DNA of 64,000 nt, taken from Liolophura sinensis (lineage: Eukaryota > Mollusca > Polyplacophora > Chitonida > Chitonidae). Location of the stretch: assembly GCF_032854445.1 (NCBI RefSeq), contig NC_088298.1, positions 19,117,976-19,181,975 on the forward strand. Reading direction: 5' to 3'. This document shows, one piece after another, positions 33,269-44,410 of this stretch (position 1 is the stretch's first letter; the number at the start of each line of letters is the position of its first letter). The notes under the pieces are model-generated. The model saw only the letters and a list, made by a program, of their open reading frames with translations. It searched no databases and was not told the origin of the DNA. A program made the translations under genes and the position numbers.

Positions 33269-34314
33269 GTAATTTAGACTTGCAAATTTTTCATTCATTT
33301 CATTTATTTATTTTTTCATTTATGTGCCATGAAAAATCAGTATTTTATAGAAATAGATATCGTGGTGGAAACAATGTTTAAAGGGTCTTGTTTTTATTTG
33401 TAAAACATCTGAAGTCACAGTTGTTGCACATTTGATTACAGACAGTGAAAAAATATATTACGGATCGTAACACATTTTTCATTAATAATTCTGAAGCTAA
33501 TTAAGGACATTTGATTCAAACATTTCGTGTTATCACCCAGTAGCAATTTTTGGATATATTTATATTACATTTGAAGCAAAGTCATAAGATCATTTTTATC
33601 CGGAATTATTTCTGTTGCAATATTTGGTGCAAACCAAAATAATATTTATGTATATCCATTTATTATTATTAAGTACTATGTCACATTAGAGATTAATCAT
33701 TGATAATGATAGCGCAGGATTCGGAGGCCAAATTGAGTCAGGCGTGGAAAATTCAGTTCTTCCCGGAGCACCTTACAACAACTGTATCACGAAAGAAAAA
33801 CGGCTTACAAACTATGGATATTCCCAGCTCACATCAAAGGCAGTGAAGGTTATGCCGTGTTCCTCTCCTGCCCTATGTGGGAATGTCTGTCAGCAACCTG
33901 CGGATTGTCCCCACCATAATTCCGACCTCCGTCGTATAAGTGAAATATTCTTGAGTTCTGCTTAAAACACTAGTCAAGTAAATAAATAAATCAATAAATA
34001 AATAAGAAAGAGTATTGGGCGATAGCTCTGTTGGTGTTACTATTCCCTTCATACTGTCTTGTCACGTATTAGGAGAGTGGATAATGGTTTCCCCTTCTTT
34101 TTTGTAAGTCTCTACATGTTTGATCACCCTCATATTCCCTGCTCCCCATTTGACCAACCTGCCCAAAAATAATTGTGTGATAGCATTAAGAGAATCTGTG
34201 ATACAGACATTCGTATATCAGCCGTCGTCCAACAGGGAGATTTCGGGTCAATAATCACAGTAATGTCGGGTGACCAGGAGGCTAATATAAATGACAACCC
34301 ATGTCTCGCTTCAG
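33269..34314 (+). other. Intron 2, containing a SINE remnant
   Basis: The 1,046-bp phase-2 intron runs from gtaatt to 'cgcttcag'. It is AT-rich in the first part and carries a SINE 3' portion at 33860-34007. I see nothing else in it. Confidence 0.75.
33860..34007 (+). mobile_element. SINE 3' portion (molluscan tRNA-derived type)
   Basis: The stretch contains 'cagcaacctgcggattg', 'ccaccataattccgacctcc', 'gtataagtgaaatattcttg' and an aaataaataaat tail. This order matches the other SINE copies in the window and the widespread molluscan SINE 3' end with a conserved central part. No clear tRNA-like head is visible, so the copy is probably 5'-truncated or degraded. Confidence 0.75.
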
Positions 34315-34496
34315 GTTTAAGGATGGTGAACAGCTTGTACCAGACAAACATTACTCTGTGGTCACTGTGGACGAGGGTGAAGTACGCCTCATCATCCACG
34401 AAGCGACTATTGAGGACGATGCCGAGTACACGTGTACGGCGGAGAACCACGCGGGATCCGTGTCCACCACAGCAGAGATCCTCGTCAACCCTGCAG
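34315..34496 (+). CDS. Exon 3: second half of Ig 1
   Basis: The 182-nt exon completes the Trp codon and reads 'FKDGEQLVPDKHYSVVTVDE', then 'EDDAEYTCTAENHAGS' and the G strand 'TTAEILVNPAG'. The F-strand Cys is present. It enters in phase 2 and leaves in phase 1 at donor gtgcga. It completes the first Ig domain after the spring. Confidence 0.87.
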
Positions 34497-34722
34497 GTGC
34501 GACCCTCATCAGGACTAACTGAACATTTGTCCATAAAACTACATTTGTAATTCAAGTAAAGGTAGTAGTGTGTTATTTAAGGTGCTTAAACTGAGATTCA
34601 CCCCGTAGGATGTCACCTTACCGTCCAAACAAACCACCACACACCTTTTTAGATAAAGATCAACAGAATTCAGATCTACAACCACATGTAATGGTCAGTT
34701 GTGTGGTTTATGCCTGTTACAG

Positions 34723-34873
34723 GAGAAGCTCCATCATTCCCATTGTCCTTGGAGGATGTGGAGGCTGACCTTGACACTACCATTTCCCTTGAGGTCCAGG
34801 TCAAAGGTCATCCAAGGCCAGAGGTCACCTGGTTCAAAGACGGCGACGAAATCCAGCCTAGTGATAGAATCAG
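34723..34873 (+). CDS. Exon 4: first half of Ig 2
   Basis: The 151-nt exon encodes 'EAPSFPLSLEDVEADLDTT' and 'GHPRPEVTWFKDGDEIQPSD'. The B-strand Cys is missing ('ISLEVQVKG'). The phase-1 acceptor is 'gcctgttacag' and the phase-2 donor is gtaagg. Confidence 0.87.
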
Positions 34874-35215
34874 GTAAGGTTGCTTTGTTGAATACAAGGG
34901 AGATCAAGAGGTAATAGAATAGCCATCTGGAACTGCTTTTTGTTATTTTATTAATTTTTTTCAGTTTAACAATCGCTTTATATTTCATTTGAATTAAATT
35001 TTATCAAGCTCTCTTAAAATTTACCTAATGCAATAAACAGAATATGACTGAATCCCTGTCAGTCGTGGCAATGCTTCCATTTTCACGGTATATCAGACGT
35101 GCCCATATTTCCAGCTGTTTTGATTGTTTTTTGTGGATTTCTTGTGATCTGCATAGTCATGTAGTAAAACATGGTGGAAAAATAAAACAGCGTTTCCGTT
35201 TCTTTTCCTTCTCAG
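34874..35215 (+). other. Intron 4
   Basis: The 342-bp phase-2 intron runs from gtaagg to 'tccttctcag'. It is AT-rich and I see nothing notable in it. Confidence 0.8.
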
Positions 35216-35634
35216 CATTGAATACCGCGATGACAATATGTGTATCTTGACAATTTACGGGGTCACCCCTTACGACGAAGGAGACTACACAGTCGAGGCG
35301 ACCAATGAGAGCGGATCAGCCAGCTGTACTGGCGAGTTCCTGGTACACATGGTGGCACCAGAATTCCCTCAGCCTCTCTCTGATATCACCGCAGCCGTGG
35401 ACATCCCCACCCTTCTCACGTGCGAGGTCACCGGCCTGCCACGCCCAGAAGTCACGTGGTTGCTGGATGACACACCCCTTCAGGAATCACCCAAGTACCA
35501 CATGACCTATGAAGGCACAACTGCCACACTGGAAATCGCCGAGACAACTCCAGTCGATGCGACCAAAACGTACACTTGCAAAGCGACGAACGTGGCGGGC
35601 CAGAGCACGACCTCAGCTCGACTTCTTTCTCAAG
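35216..35634 (+). CDS. Exon 5: end of Ig 2 and complete Ig 3
   Basis: The 419-nt exon finishes Ig 2 with 'TPYDEGDYTVEATNESGSAS', where Val takes the place of the F-strand Cys. It then holds a complete Ig 3: 'APEFPQPLSDITAAVDIPTL', 'LTCEVTGLPRPEVTWLLDD', and 'TKTYTCKATNVAGQSTTSA'. Ig 3 has both cysteines and no internal intron. The donor is a strong 'caag|gtcagt' in phase 1. Confidence 0.88.
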
Positions 35635-37018
35635 GTCAGTGCAAGAACCAGTCACCCCAATATAGCCGAATGGTATATTCCTAGCCTGCCTGCCCTCCCT
35701 GCAATATATAACCTAATCCAATATCACAAGCCTGGCATTGTGGAATCCAACTTTAACAAGTATATTCGATGTTTGTATGTATTTTATTTGTATATCCACC
35801 TCTTATTTATCCATGTATTGTCCATGTATTGTCCACTTATCCATGGTTTGTCACAAACGCATGCAAATGTCATCATAGGGCAACAAACCTTATTCAGGTT
35901 TTATGGAAATCTTGCGAGAGACGCGGGATTTTACGAGACAGAGTAAAAGATTGCGGGATGGTCTTGTCACATTACCCTGAAGACACCAGCAAGTAGCTGA
36001 TAATCCCCCTCCTTCCTTCTCCTTCTACAAAGTTACCAAGTACATTTTTATTTTGGGAAACATTGCTGTATAACCAAAAGGTACAACAGTTTCCAACGCA
36101 AATCCAAGGTAAAATGACATACCATCGCAAGTTTTTGCTCTTGTCTCACCACAAAATCTCGTGACTGTCGCGCGATATCTGCAGATCTCGAGTAAGGCTG
36201 CCCAAGTATGTTGCATCGGAAACTTGTGAAGCTCATAACACTTCTTTATATACTCCACCCTGGTGATTAAGCATGTCTCATATATTTTGGGGTACTTTCA
36301 GGTACTCTTGGCAGCTCTCAGAAACGGACGATTTGTACAACTGTTCATAACTAGCATGTTCTTTGGAATCCAGACTCAGTCACTTCCAGTTTTATGACCT
36401 AGCATGTCTTAACAAATCAAAGGATACCTGATACTTTCTAATTGTTGCAAATTTTTATGACGTTTCTAATGCATTTGTTTTTCCTTATTGTACATTGAGA
36501 GAGGCGTTTGAGTTCAACTTCTGTATTCATAATATGCATGAAACTGTATTGCACCATGGTGCTGTTTATGTAATTTTTATTTACTTTGCACTGTAGACAT
36601 AATAGGTTTATGGAACTCACCATATCAGATTAAATATAGAGAGCACTTGCATGCAGTTATGTTATATATCAAGCACATAGTTAAGCCAAATAGCAGTCAC
36701 TTCATAGTTAAAGTTTATAGTTCATGAAGGCTATGGTGGGAGCACTTGTAGCCTGCAAATACGGCTTTAGATGGCACTGTATTTTTATTGATATCACAAT
36801 GTACAAGTTATGGTAAATATATGCCTGGTATATACGCGTGAAGTACACATAGACAACGCTTAAAACTACTTTGTTCACTGGAGTGTGGAAAAAAATTTGG
36901 GGCAGCAAGCCAAGACAAACGTTTTTTTTTTTATATTAGTGTTAGACAAGTTTAGCGACCTCAACGTCAAGACAGATTTCTGTGACACCAGTGGTTTTGT
37001 TGCATCAGTGTTACATAT

Positions 37019-37400
37019 TGGACAAAGTTTTGTGACACAAATGTTAGGACAGAGCTCAGTGAGACAAATAGTACGGCGGAGTTCTGTGACACAAATGTTA
37101 GGACAAAGTGCAGGTTACACAAATGTAAGGACAAATTTCTGTGACAAATGTTAAAACAAATTTCGGTGAAATAAATGTTAGGAAAAAGTTCATTGAGACA
37201 AATAGTAGGACAATGCTCTGTGACACAAATAGGACAAAGTTTAGTGGCACACATAGGACAAAATTCTGTGACACAATAGTAGGGACAAAGCTCTGTGGCA
37301 CAATTAATAGGACAAAGTTCTGTGGGACAATTAATAGGACAAAGTTCTGTGGACAATAGAAGGACAAAGCTCTGTGACACAAATAGTAGCACTCTATGAC
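37019..37400 (+). repeat. Degenerate minisatellite, about 28-33-bp unit
   Basis: Imperfect copies of a unit like 'ggacaaagttctgtgacaca' with 'aatgtta' or 'aatagta' linkers repeat roughly a dozen times. Spacing and sequence vary between copies, so the array is old. Both strands contain short open frames through it, but they follow the repeat period and I do not regard them as genes. Confidence 0.8.
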
Positions 37401-39517
37401 ACCAATTGTGAGACAAAGGTTCCAGGACGCCAATTCTAGAACAAATTTTTGTGACATTAAATTTGGAAAAAGTTGTGTTTACAAATACATGTAACAGCTA
37501 TGTTACAAGCATTAAATAACTCCTTTAAGCGATAATTAATTGCTAAGGTTGTATTTTAATTATTCATACATTATTTGTTTCTTTCCTGAGTTTACATATT
37601 GCATGCTTCACCTTTACATGTCTTGCTCTAATTGGCTTTAATTGTTATAATAATCATTGTGCGACTTGCTCATGAATTTGTGTTTGAAAATTATTATTCC
37701 TATGCCTTCATAATCCGTATTTTTTGTTTTGTCTCCATATTTTCTTTTACGTTTCACTATGTAACTTTATGCTTTGATTATATAATACTGTTTGCTCAAA
37801 TAATAATTAATAAGTAATAATTTTAATCAGACTAAGTCTATCAAGGGTTAGAAGTATTAATTCATAGTGTAACTGATTTTAAGTACACCCGCAGGGTTTC
37901 TCGTGTGTATTTTTGTTTTTTTCCTGAATCTCTTAAAGCCTATTAGTTACAGTTCGAGTGCTTATCCAAACAGGAACGGTTAAGGCTGCATTTTTTCTTA
38001 CAAGTTTAGATTTTAGTATGGGACACTTAGACTTCAAATATGATTTAATATCAAAATGCATAAGGCATTTATAGCTTTTTTTAACAGCTTTTATAGACAC
38101 TTTATACAATTATTATTATTGTGCTTTTTGTTTTTTATTTGTTAAAGAATTTAGAAATGTAGAAAATATTGGAGCTGTGAGAAAAATGGTGTGCGGTAAC
38201 TGTTTTTTAGTCGTGGAGCTAATACTGAGAACGTTAGCCGTCCCAACCCCTGACCTGTACACACATATTCACGTCCCCAGCTTTGCCAAAGGCATTTTGA
38301 ATATATTATCTTCTTAAAAGAAGAGTGAAATTTTTAGCTTAAACTCCCTATTAGAATGAAGTTAGACTGTTATTTTGTATATATAGCTATAGATTTATTT
38401 TTGGCCTATTTTGAGGATTTGTTTGGAGGATGTGTTTGTGCTATGACTATAAGGAATGCATGTAGCATGCAGTCACTTAGCATGTTATATACCATGCACG
38501 CTTTGAGATACCACAACACATGTATCATATGTCATAAATAATAACTGAATTTTATCTGAAAATATTTTGCATCAATTCGAGTCAAACTTAATCAAAACGT
38601 TATTGGAAATTGGAAAAAATTGATACAGGTTTTCAGATACAGGGGCCTCTTACAAAATTTTGTGTTCTTCGATTTCCCTAAATTTTTGTTTTATGTAAAG
38701 GTGTTTACATCGAGGTACATTTTATTTGAAATATTTCAAAAAGTTAATACACAAAATTTTGTGAAAGCACGCCAAGGTTTTGTGATTTACATTCTTATCA
38801 TTGCTTAACAAAGATTAGGGGTTAAAACTGAATGGTTTTACTTTAAAATTTATTTAAATTAATTCAAAAATGTAAAAACTATGAGCATGATAAAAGGAAA
38901 AACTCAAACTGTAAAAAACATTTAAAACCCCTACTCTTGCTTTGATCTGCAGTGAAAATATCCTTTATTACACCAGCTTTTTCTGTTTCGTGATGTTATA
39001 CATTTATCTAAATGCAACGATGTATCTGGAGCTTTGGATCTCTTTATTTCTGAATAAATTAAAGATGCTGCTTTGAAGTAAAACCATTCTTGTGTGTTCT
39101 GTTTATTTTGTTTTAGTCCTCCATCTTGGTTACTATCTGATACTCAGTGATTAATCCTGAACATTTCAGTATATACTCACTTGCACTATAACATTAACTG
39201 TTTCGTATTGGTTCGTTTCCCCACCCAGTACCACATCATATATAGTGGGCATGTTTTGACTGCATGAGACAATAATTACAGCACGTACACAAACTTTCCA
39301 CAGTCTTGATTTGAATTGCGTGTTTTGTACATACTATGTGGTCATACCCCATTGTTTCATGTCTACCCATTTCAAGTGTCTAGATTTTGAATCCAGGGCT
39401 TAATACTGGTTTGACTGACCAGATAGTTGCCTAAAAGGTCCTGAGGTTCCCTGTTGTCATAGTCATAAACAGTGAAATCTCCGAGTAAGCTGCCCTGTGT
39501 GTGGTTGTGTCAACCTA

Positions 39518-39538
39518 CCCCCCCCCCCCCCCCCCCCC
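39518..39538 (+). repeat. Poly-C run of 21 bases
   Basis: Twenty-one consecutive C residues are followed by one G and another C-rich stretch. Such runs are polymorphic and hard to sequence, so the true length is uncertain. Confidence 0.9.
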
Positions 39539-40130
39539 GCCCCCCACCACATCCCCTTCCAAAACATTAAGCTGGGTTGGAGATACGACTTTACAACAGA
39601 GTGATGTCCCTCTGAGACTTTAGATCGTCAGGTTACGGCAGGGTAGAACCAGTCTCCCAGTTTTAACGTGAGGTATTATATAGAATACAAATACTAATAA
39701 AGCAGGATTATGTAATCTTCTGAATTATGTTCTTGGGTATAAGTGTCAAATGTTGCAAAAATAATGATAACCTACAGTAAATACATAACTACGAAATACT
39801 CCATTGTTGAAAGACAGGCTAGCAGCCCTTCCTTGCCGTAAAACGAGGTCGTCATATTGGTCAGCCTTACTAGAAAACAACTGCGTATTGGATGAGAACA
39901 CCTTTCCATCTCAAATCTCTCTTACTTCCACCCCCATCTTACCATAACTATCGCAAAACCCTCACCCCCCACCCCCCTCTCCCAGCCCCATCCAAAGGAA
40001 CAGTGAACTGTAGGTAGTGTTATTTAATGAACAAGGCATGTGTACAACTACATGGACATTCAAAGCTTTCAGAATCCAGTTGCCTTACTGAAATGCCCAT
40101 TTATTCAAATAAGTGCGTATGCCATTGGAC

Positions 40131-40187
40131 CCGGTAATAAGTGACATTGAGTACGGCGTAAAACATCAATCAATCAAATAAATAAAG
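40131..40187 (+). mobile_element. SINE tail fragment
   Basis: The fragment 'acattgagtacggcgtaaaa' followed by 'catcaatcaatcaaataaat' matches the 3' end of the other SINE copies. Upstream sequence is not recognisable as SINE, so only the tail is preserved. Confidence 0.7.
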
Positions 40188-42235
40188 TGAGACAGTCCCT
40201 CTTTACTTGCTAAAATGAATGTGGCTGAATGCCTTGTCAGCAATATCTCGACTGCGTCGTGATAATAATAGCTGTCAAATGTTGAAGCCAGTTTATATTA
40301 TATTCTGGTTATTAGATAATCTTTCTACCCATATATCATATTAACCTGGCATTTGATAAAAGTGTCACTGTTGTATTTTTTTCTCAGGGCTTAATTGGTG
40401 TTAAAATGACAGGACGATAAATACATTTGTACATGCACCATGCCGTCAGGTGTGATTTGATTCAAGGTGTATAGCATACTAAGTCATTGATAGCCTGACT
40501 CACGTTGAGGTTTTAATTTATGACATGCTTAAACAAGGGTTTAATTTATGATTTATTCAACAGTACTGTACATGTAGCAGGGCACATGTCCACAGAGGGG
40601 CAAAATACTAGGTCATCTGAGATAGTGGAGGTATGATAGAGGCTAGCAGGTTACACACAGGGCGTTTAAGCTATACATCTGTTGTTGTTGAGGTTTGAAA
40701 CCAAAGTCTTCACACGCGCATTGCTATGCTGATGTTTTGGGGAGGTCATAGCTCTTCGGCCACTGCATAGCATCGTTTAATTATTGGCACTGAGAGTTTA
40801 AACAAGGTTTTAGCATTTATTGATAATGGTATGGTGACATCGCGGAAATTCCATGGAGATATTCATTTCTGATGCGGGATATTCCACTGGTGGAACCTTG
40901 ATTGTGTTTACCGTGTCGATGCGAGACTGTGTGAGGTTCTGACATCTTCCGCAGCCAATCAGAATGTGGAATGTTTTTCCCTAAACCCGGCCGAGTGATA
41001 ATCTGTGTTAAAAACTTGAAGGTCCTGTCATGGTCTCTAGGAAAGATCAATAGAGATGGTAAGATAGAGATGACTTTCAAAAATGGCTGGATTTGTTTTC
41101 TGTTTTCATCCAAAATTTGTATTCCAGCCTTCGTAAATGACTGGAAAGATAGTCATTTATTGAAAATGCTTATAACAAGCATTTCTTATGACACTTCTTA
41201 ACTGAATGCAAACTAGAATTTATTCCTTCTGAACACTTGGGCCGAAAATATGAAATGACGTCTCTCAATTTGTACCACAATGATGAGTAGCCGAATGTTG
41301 CATCAGAGTGATGTTATAGCTGCACTCAAGAATAGTTCGATATTTATCAGTCAGGTTTATGCGAATGTATGCATATGCCTCTAACAAACTCATCTAACGT
41401 ACACCGATGTGTACGTTGTAATTACTTAATGCAAATGTCCAGATTTTACTCATCAGGGCTGTTAATTAATTGTTATTATTCATTTGTCATTGAAGTAAGA
41501 CTGTAGCATATTTCCATAAGCTGCCTTTAACTCCCCAGGTAAATTAATGATTTGCCACACCTGTTTGATCATGATGTATGCCTCGCCCCCTCTCAACTCC
41601 ACATGTGACAGGTTTACTGTGTCATGTTTATAGCTCCACTTGGATCATAGCCTTCGACTAGAGCCCCAACATACCTGTCATACTTGAAGATCGATCTCTC
41701 ATTCCATAGCATGTTTCACTTCTTTGCACCCCAGTTTATCAGAGTGGACTGCCCCATTGAACTTGATAAATTCTGTCAAACTGGACATTCGCTTAAAATA
41801 GAGTAGTTTGTTTTTCGGGGACACCTTGGTTTTGTACTGTTTATCCCCAGCCAATGTTTTAAAAATGTATAACACCTATTTTTTATGGTCATAAAACAGA
41901 TGCACATGTACTAATGGCCTATATAAGACGCTTAAATTTTGTTTTGCTCGTGTTGGTGATATCGTACGTTGAGAAAGATTTGTTCGAGAGTAAACTATTT
42001 TTCCAGCATGGACTTATTTCAGAACTACCGTGTTTTCTTATAGAGTAAGCATATTATTTTCAGTATTTCGTTAATCGTCCTTATCCCTGTCTTTGAGTTT
42101 TGTTTTGCCTGTTTCATGATTATAAAGTCCACTTTGTATTTCGTGTAACTTGTTCTCTTTTTCCAAGGAATTTAATGCCTGTCTTCCGTATATATTTTAT
42201 CTTCCCTTTAAGATCTTGTTGATTTCGTTTTTCAG

Positions 42236-42333
42236 TCGCTGAAGTAGCAGAGGAAGTTCCCCAAGAGGAGGTATCTCCTGCCAAACCTGCCTTGTTTGGT
42301 CCAGAATTTGTCCTGAAGATCCAAGCACAAGAG
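42236..42333 (+). CDS. Exon 6: acidic linker and start of Ig 4
   Basis: The 98-nt exon reads 'VAEVAEEVPQEEVSPAKPAL' and then 'FGPEFVLKIQAQE'. It is a short acidic linker plus the A strand of Ig 4. It enters in phase 1 and leaves in phase 0 at gtacta. The acceptor is a good pyrimidine tract. Confidence 0.82.
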
Positions 42334-42996
42334 GTACTAAGCTGGAGTCAATTAATTGTTTGTAGTCAAACATTTACAAGTTGCCATTTCACTTTCCAAT
42401 AATAATTTTTATTAAAGAATTCACTAAATATGCTATCTGGATTGAGAACTTGATGAATAAAATTATAATTGCTAGGCAAAAGAAAAAGATAACAATTAAA
42501 GAAGGGTATAAAATTATTAGTTTTGTTATTTAAAATTATTAACGGTGTTGATTGAATGTTTATACCAAAACTGAAATATTGTTTGAATTTCTATATGGTT
42601 TTGAAAAACCGATGCGGGATAAGTTGGCTAATTGGCTGGTCTTGCAGTGAAGGATGAATGAAGTCACAGGTTCTAATCCAGCTCTTTCTAATTTTTGCTG
42701 TGGATTTATTAAAGGTTAAGAGGTTCATATCTGACAAGCAACGGTGGTTCTCGGCCTTTCAGTTTCCTCTGGATCAACAATCTAGAGTCCTACACCCATA
42801 CACTTGATCGAACTTGTTTTAAGCGGAAAACCCCAGACACAAAAGTTTTGTGTTCAACAGAATAGATTTCTGATGATAACTTTATAACCAGGAGCAAAGT
42901 CCGTAATTTATTGTCTGACATTTGCGAAACAGTACGAAACAGTTTCCAATTTTTGAGCTAGTCAGTACTGAAATGTTGTTGTTGATATACTCCCAG
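42334..42996 (+). other. Intron 6, with a possible degraded tRNA-derived element
   Basis: The 663-bp phase-0 intron runs from gtacta to 'gatatactcccag'. Near 42625-42680 there is an A-box-like 'tggctaattggctgg' and a B-box-like 'ggttctaatcc', about 45 bp apart, which could be the head of an old tRNA-derived SINE. No recognisable tail follows, so I hold this loosely. Confidence 0.6.
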
Positions 42997-43237
42997 GTAC
43001 CAGAAGGTGACACCGTGGACTTTTCGTGCGAAGTGATCGGAGAGCCCAAACCGGATGTGACGTGGTTCTACAATGGACAACAGCTGGAGGACGAAGGGCG
43101 TTACATGATCTTTGAGGAGGATGGACTCCATCATCTGGAAGTGTACGAGGTATCGCCTGAAGACGTTGGCAGTTATGTGGCTAAAGCCGAGAACCAGTTT
43201 GGTGAAGTCACCTGCTCTGCTGATCTCACACTCGAAG
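42997..43237 (+). CDS. Exon 7: remainder of Ig 4
   Basis: The 241-nt exon encodes 'VPEGDTVDFSCEVIGEPKPD', 'VTWFYNGQQLEDEGRYMIF' and 'SPEDVGSYVAKAENQFGE'. The B-strand Cys is present, while the F strand has 'YVAKA' in place of 'YxCxA'. It enters in phase 0 and leaves in phase 1 at a strong gtaagt. Confidence 0.88.
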
Positions 43238-43718
43238 GTAAGTTAGGGCCACTCGTATCATCTCTTCATCTGTTAGTAAATTTAAAGGGAGGACAGTCTC
43301 GTTAAATGTGTCAAAATTAGAATAATCTTACCATATCTGTGGATGAAGATGAAGTCATTCTTGACACGTTTATGCGGATTCAACATTATTACACGGACGC
43401 GAGGTAACCCGCACTATGTAATCTGAGGTCAACTGTCCCCCATTCATGTACCCTGAAGTCAGCCGTACCCCATTTATGTAATCTGAGGTCAGCTGACCCC
43501 ATTTATGTAATCTGAGGTCAGCTGACCACATTTATGTATTGTGAGGGCAACTGTCTCCATTTATTTAATCTGAGGTCAAGTGTCCCCCATTTATGTAATC
43601 TAAGCTCAGTTGTACCCCATTTATGTAGTCTGAGGTCAACACTACTTCATTCAGGTAAGCTCAGGTCAACCATATTACACTGATACTGATTTGAATTTTT
43701 TTTTTTCATTCTCTCCAG
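43238..43718 (+). other. Intron 7, containing a 30-bp minisatellite
   Basis: The 481-bp phase-1 intron runs from gtaagt to 'ttcattctctccag'. More than half of it is the minisatellite listed at 43415-43675. Confidence 0.85.
43415..43675 (+). repeat. Minisatellite, 29-31-bp unit, about 9 copies
   Basis: Copies of 'ccatttatgtaatctgaggt' followed by 'cagctgacc' or a variant recur every 29-31 bp. The central copies are the most alike and the edge copies the most diverged, the normal pattern of unequal exchange. Confidence 0.88.
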
Positions 43719-44033
43719 AAAAACCAGTCGAGGAAGTAAGTGAGCTTGAGGCGCCTCATTTCGTTGTTGCCATAGAAACCCTGGAGACCACGCCCGGTGA
43801 AACTGTGAAGTTCACATGCCAGGTTGCCGGTCAACCGTCACCTGAAGTCTTGTGGTACAAAAACGACAAACAGATCACTACTCCAGACGAACACTTTGCC
43901 ATCGAGTACGCCGAAGAGGGTGAAGTGTCCCTATTGGTGGTTGATGTCTTACCAGAGCATGATGGGAAGATCACGTGCTGCGCCACTAACGAGGTCGGGA
44001 AAGCGGAGTGCTCTGCGGAGCTTATTGTCGAAG
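43719..44033 (+). CDS. Exon 8: complete Ig 5
   Basis: The 315-nt exon is symmetric (phase 1 to phase 1). After the linker 'EKPVEEVSELEAPHFVVAI' it holds a full I-set domain: 'TPGETVKFTCQVAGQPSPEV', 'LWYKNDKQI' and 'DGKITCCATNEVGKAECSA'. Both conserved Cys are present, and an adjacent extra Cys gives 'TCCAT' in the F strand. The donor is gtgtgt. Confidence 0.89.
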
Positions 44034-44189
44034 GTGTGTGAAAATTTAACACCCGATTTTTGCAGGCATTTTTGACTTTCTATTCCTCTTGTAAAATTAC
44101 CCTTTGGGATAAGTGATATCAATGAAAATAAGAAGTGAAGGCCCTCGCAGCCTTACTCAGCAAAGGCGTTGTGCCAAGCACAACCCATT

Positions 44190-44276
44190 TGACCATTGAG
44201 GTTACAAACTCAATGTGGAATATTCTTGAGTAGGGCTTAAAACTCTAGTCAAATAAATAAACCAATCAATCAATCT
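44190..44276 (+). mobile_element. SINE tail remnant next to a splice acceptor
   Basis: The sequence 'tggaatattcttgagtaggg' with 'cttaaaactctagtcaaat' and an aaataaaccaatcaatcaat tail matches the other SINE copies with several substitutions. It ends about 11 bases before the acceptor of exon 9 at 44288, so it lies where the branch point and pyrimidine tract of that exon would normally be. Confidence 0.72.
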
Positions 44277-44287
44277 TTGTCCAACAG

Positions 44288-44410
44288 AAACCAAACCTTT
44301 TGAAGAAGACAGACCGCCCGAATTTATTAAAGTTCCTGATAATGTCACAGTGCGAGAGAAAGACAACGCCGAGTTTGTTGTCCGAGTAGATGGCTCGCCC
44401 AAACCCACCG
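44288..44410 (+). CDS. Exon 9: first half of Ig 6
   Basis: The 123-nt symmetric exon (phase 1 to phase 1) encodes 'ETKPFEEDRPPEFIKVPDN' and 'VTVREKDNAEFVVRVDGSPK', ending 'PT'. The B strand reads 'AEFVVRV', so the first Cys is absent. The Ig domain is cut just before its Trp rather than within the Trp codon, unlike Ig 1, 8, 9 and 10. Donor is gtaaga. Confidence 0.85.

Larger units (their letters stand above)
35635..42235 (+). other. Long intron 5 (6.6 kb)
   Basis: This is the longest intron in the window, phase 1, with donor gtcagt and acceptor 'gatttcgtttttcag'. It contains a degenerate minisatellite at 37019-37400, a 21-base C run at 39518-39538 and a short SINE tail at 40131-40187. An aataaatt motif occurs near 39053. 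No Ig-like frame is visible on either strand. Its size makes it a possible home for regulatory elements or an alternative promoter, but I see no specific evidence for either. Confidence 0.75.

Noticed and set aside
36967-37457. Two minus-strand open frames of 149 and 119 codons
   Set aside because: They are translations of the degenerate minisatellite and follow its period.
39040-39095. Possible polyadenylation site (aataaatt near 39053) ending a short isoform after exon 5
   Set aside because: The motif is common in AT-rich introns, lies 3.4 kb past the exon, and has no clear downstream GT-rich element tied to it.
40817-41113. 98-codon minus-strand open frame in intron 5
   Set aside because: No recognisable domain, no splice or promoter evidence, and the length is within chance expectation for a 6.6-kb intron.
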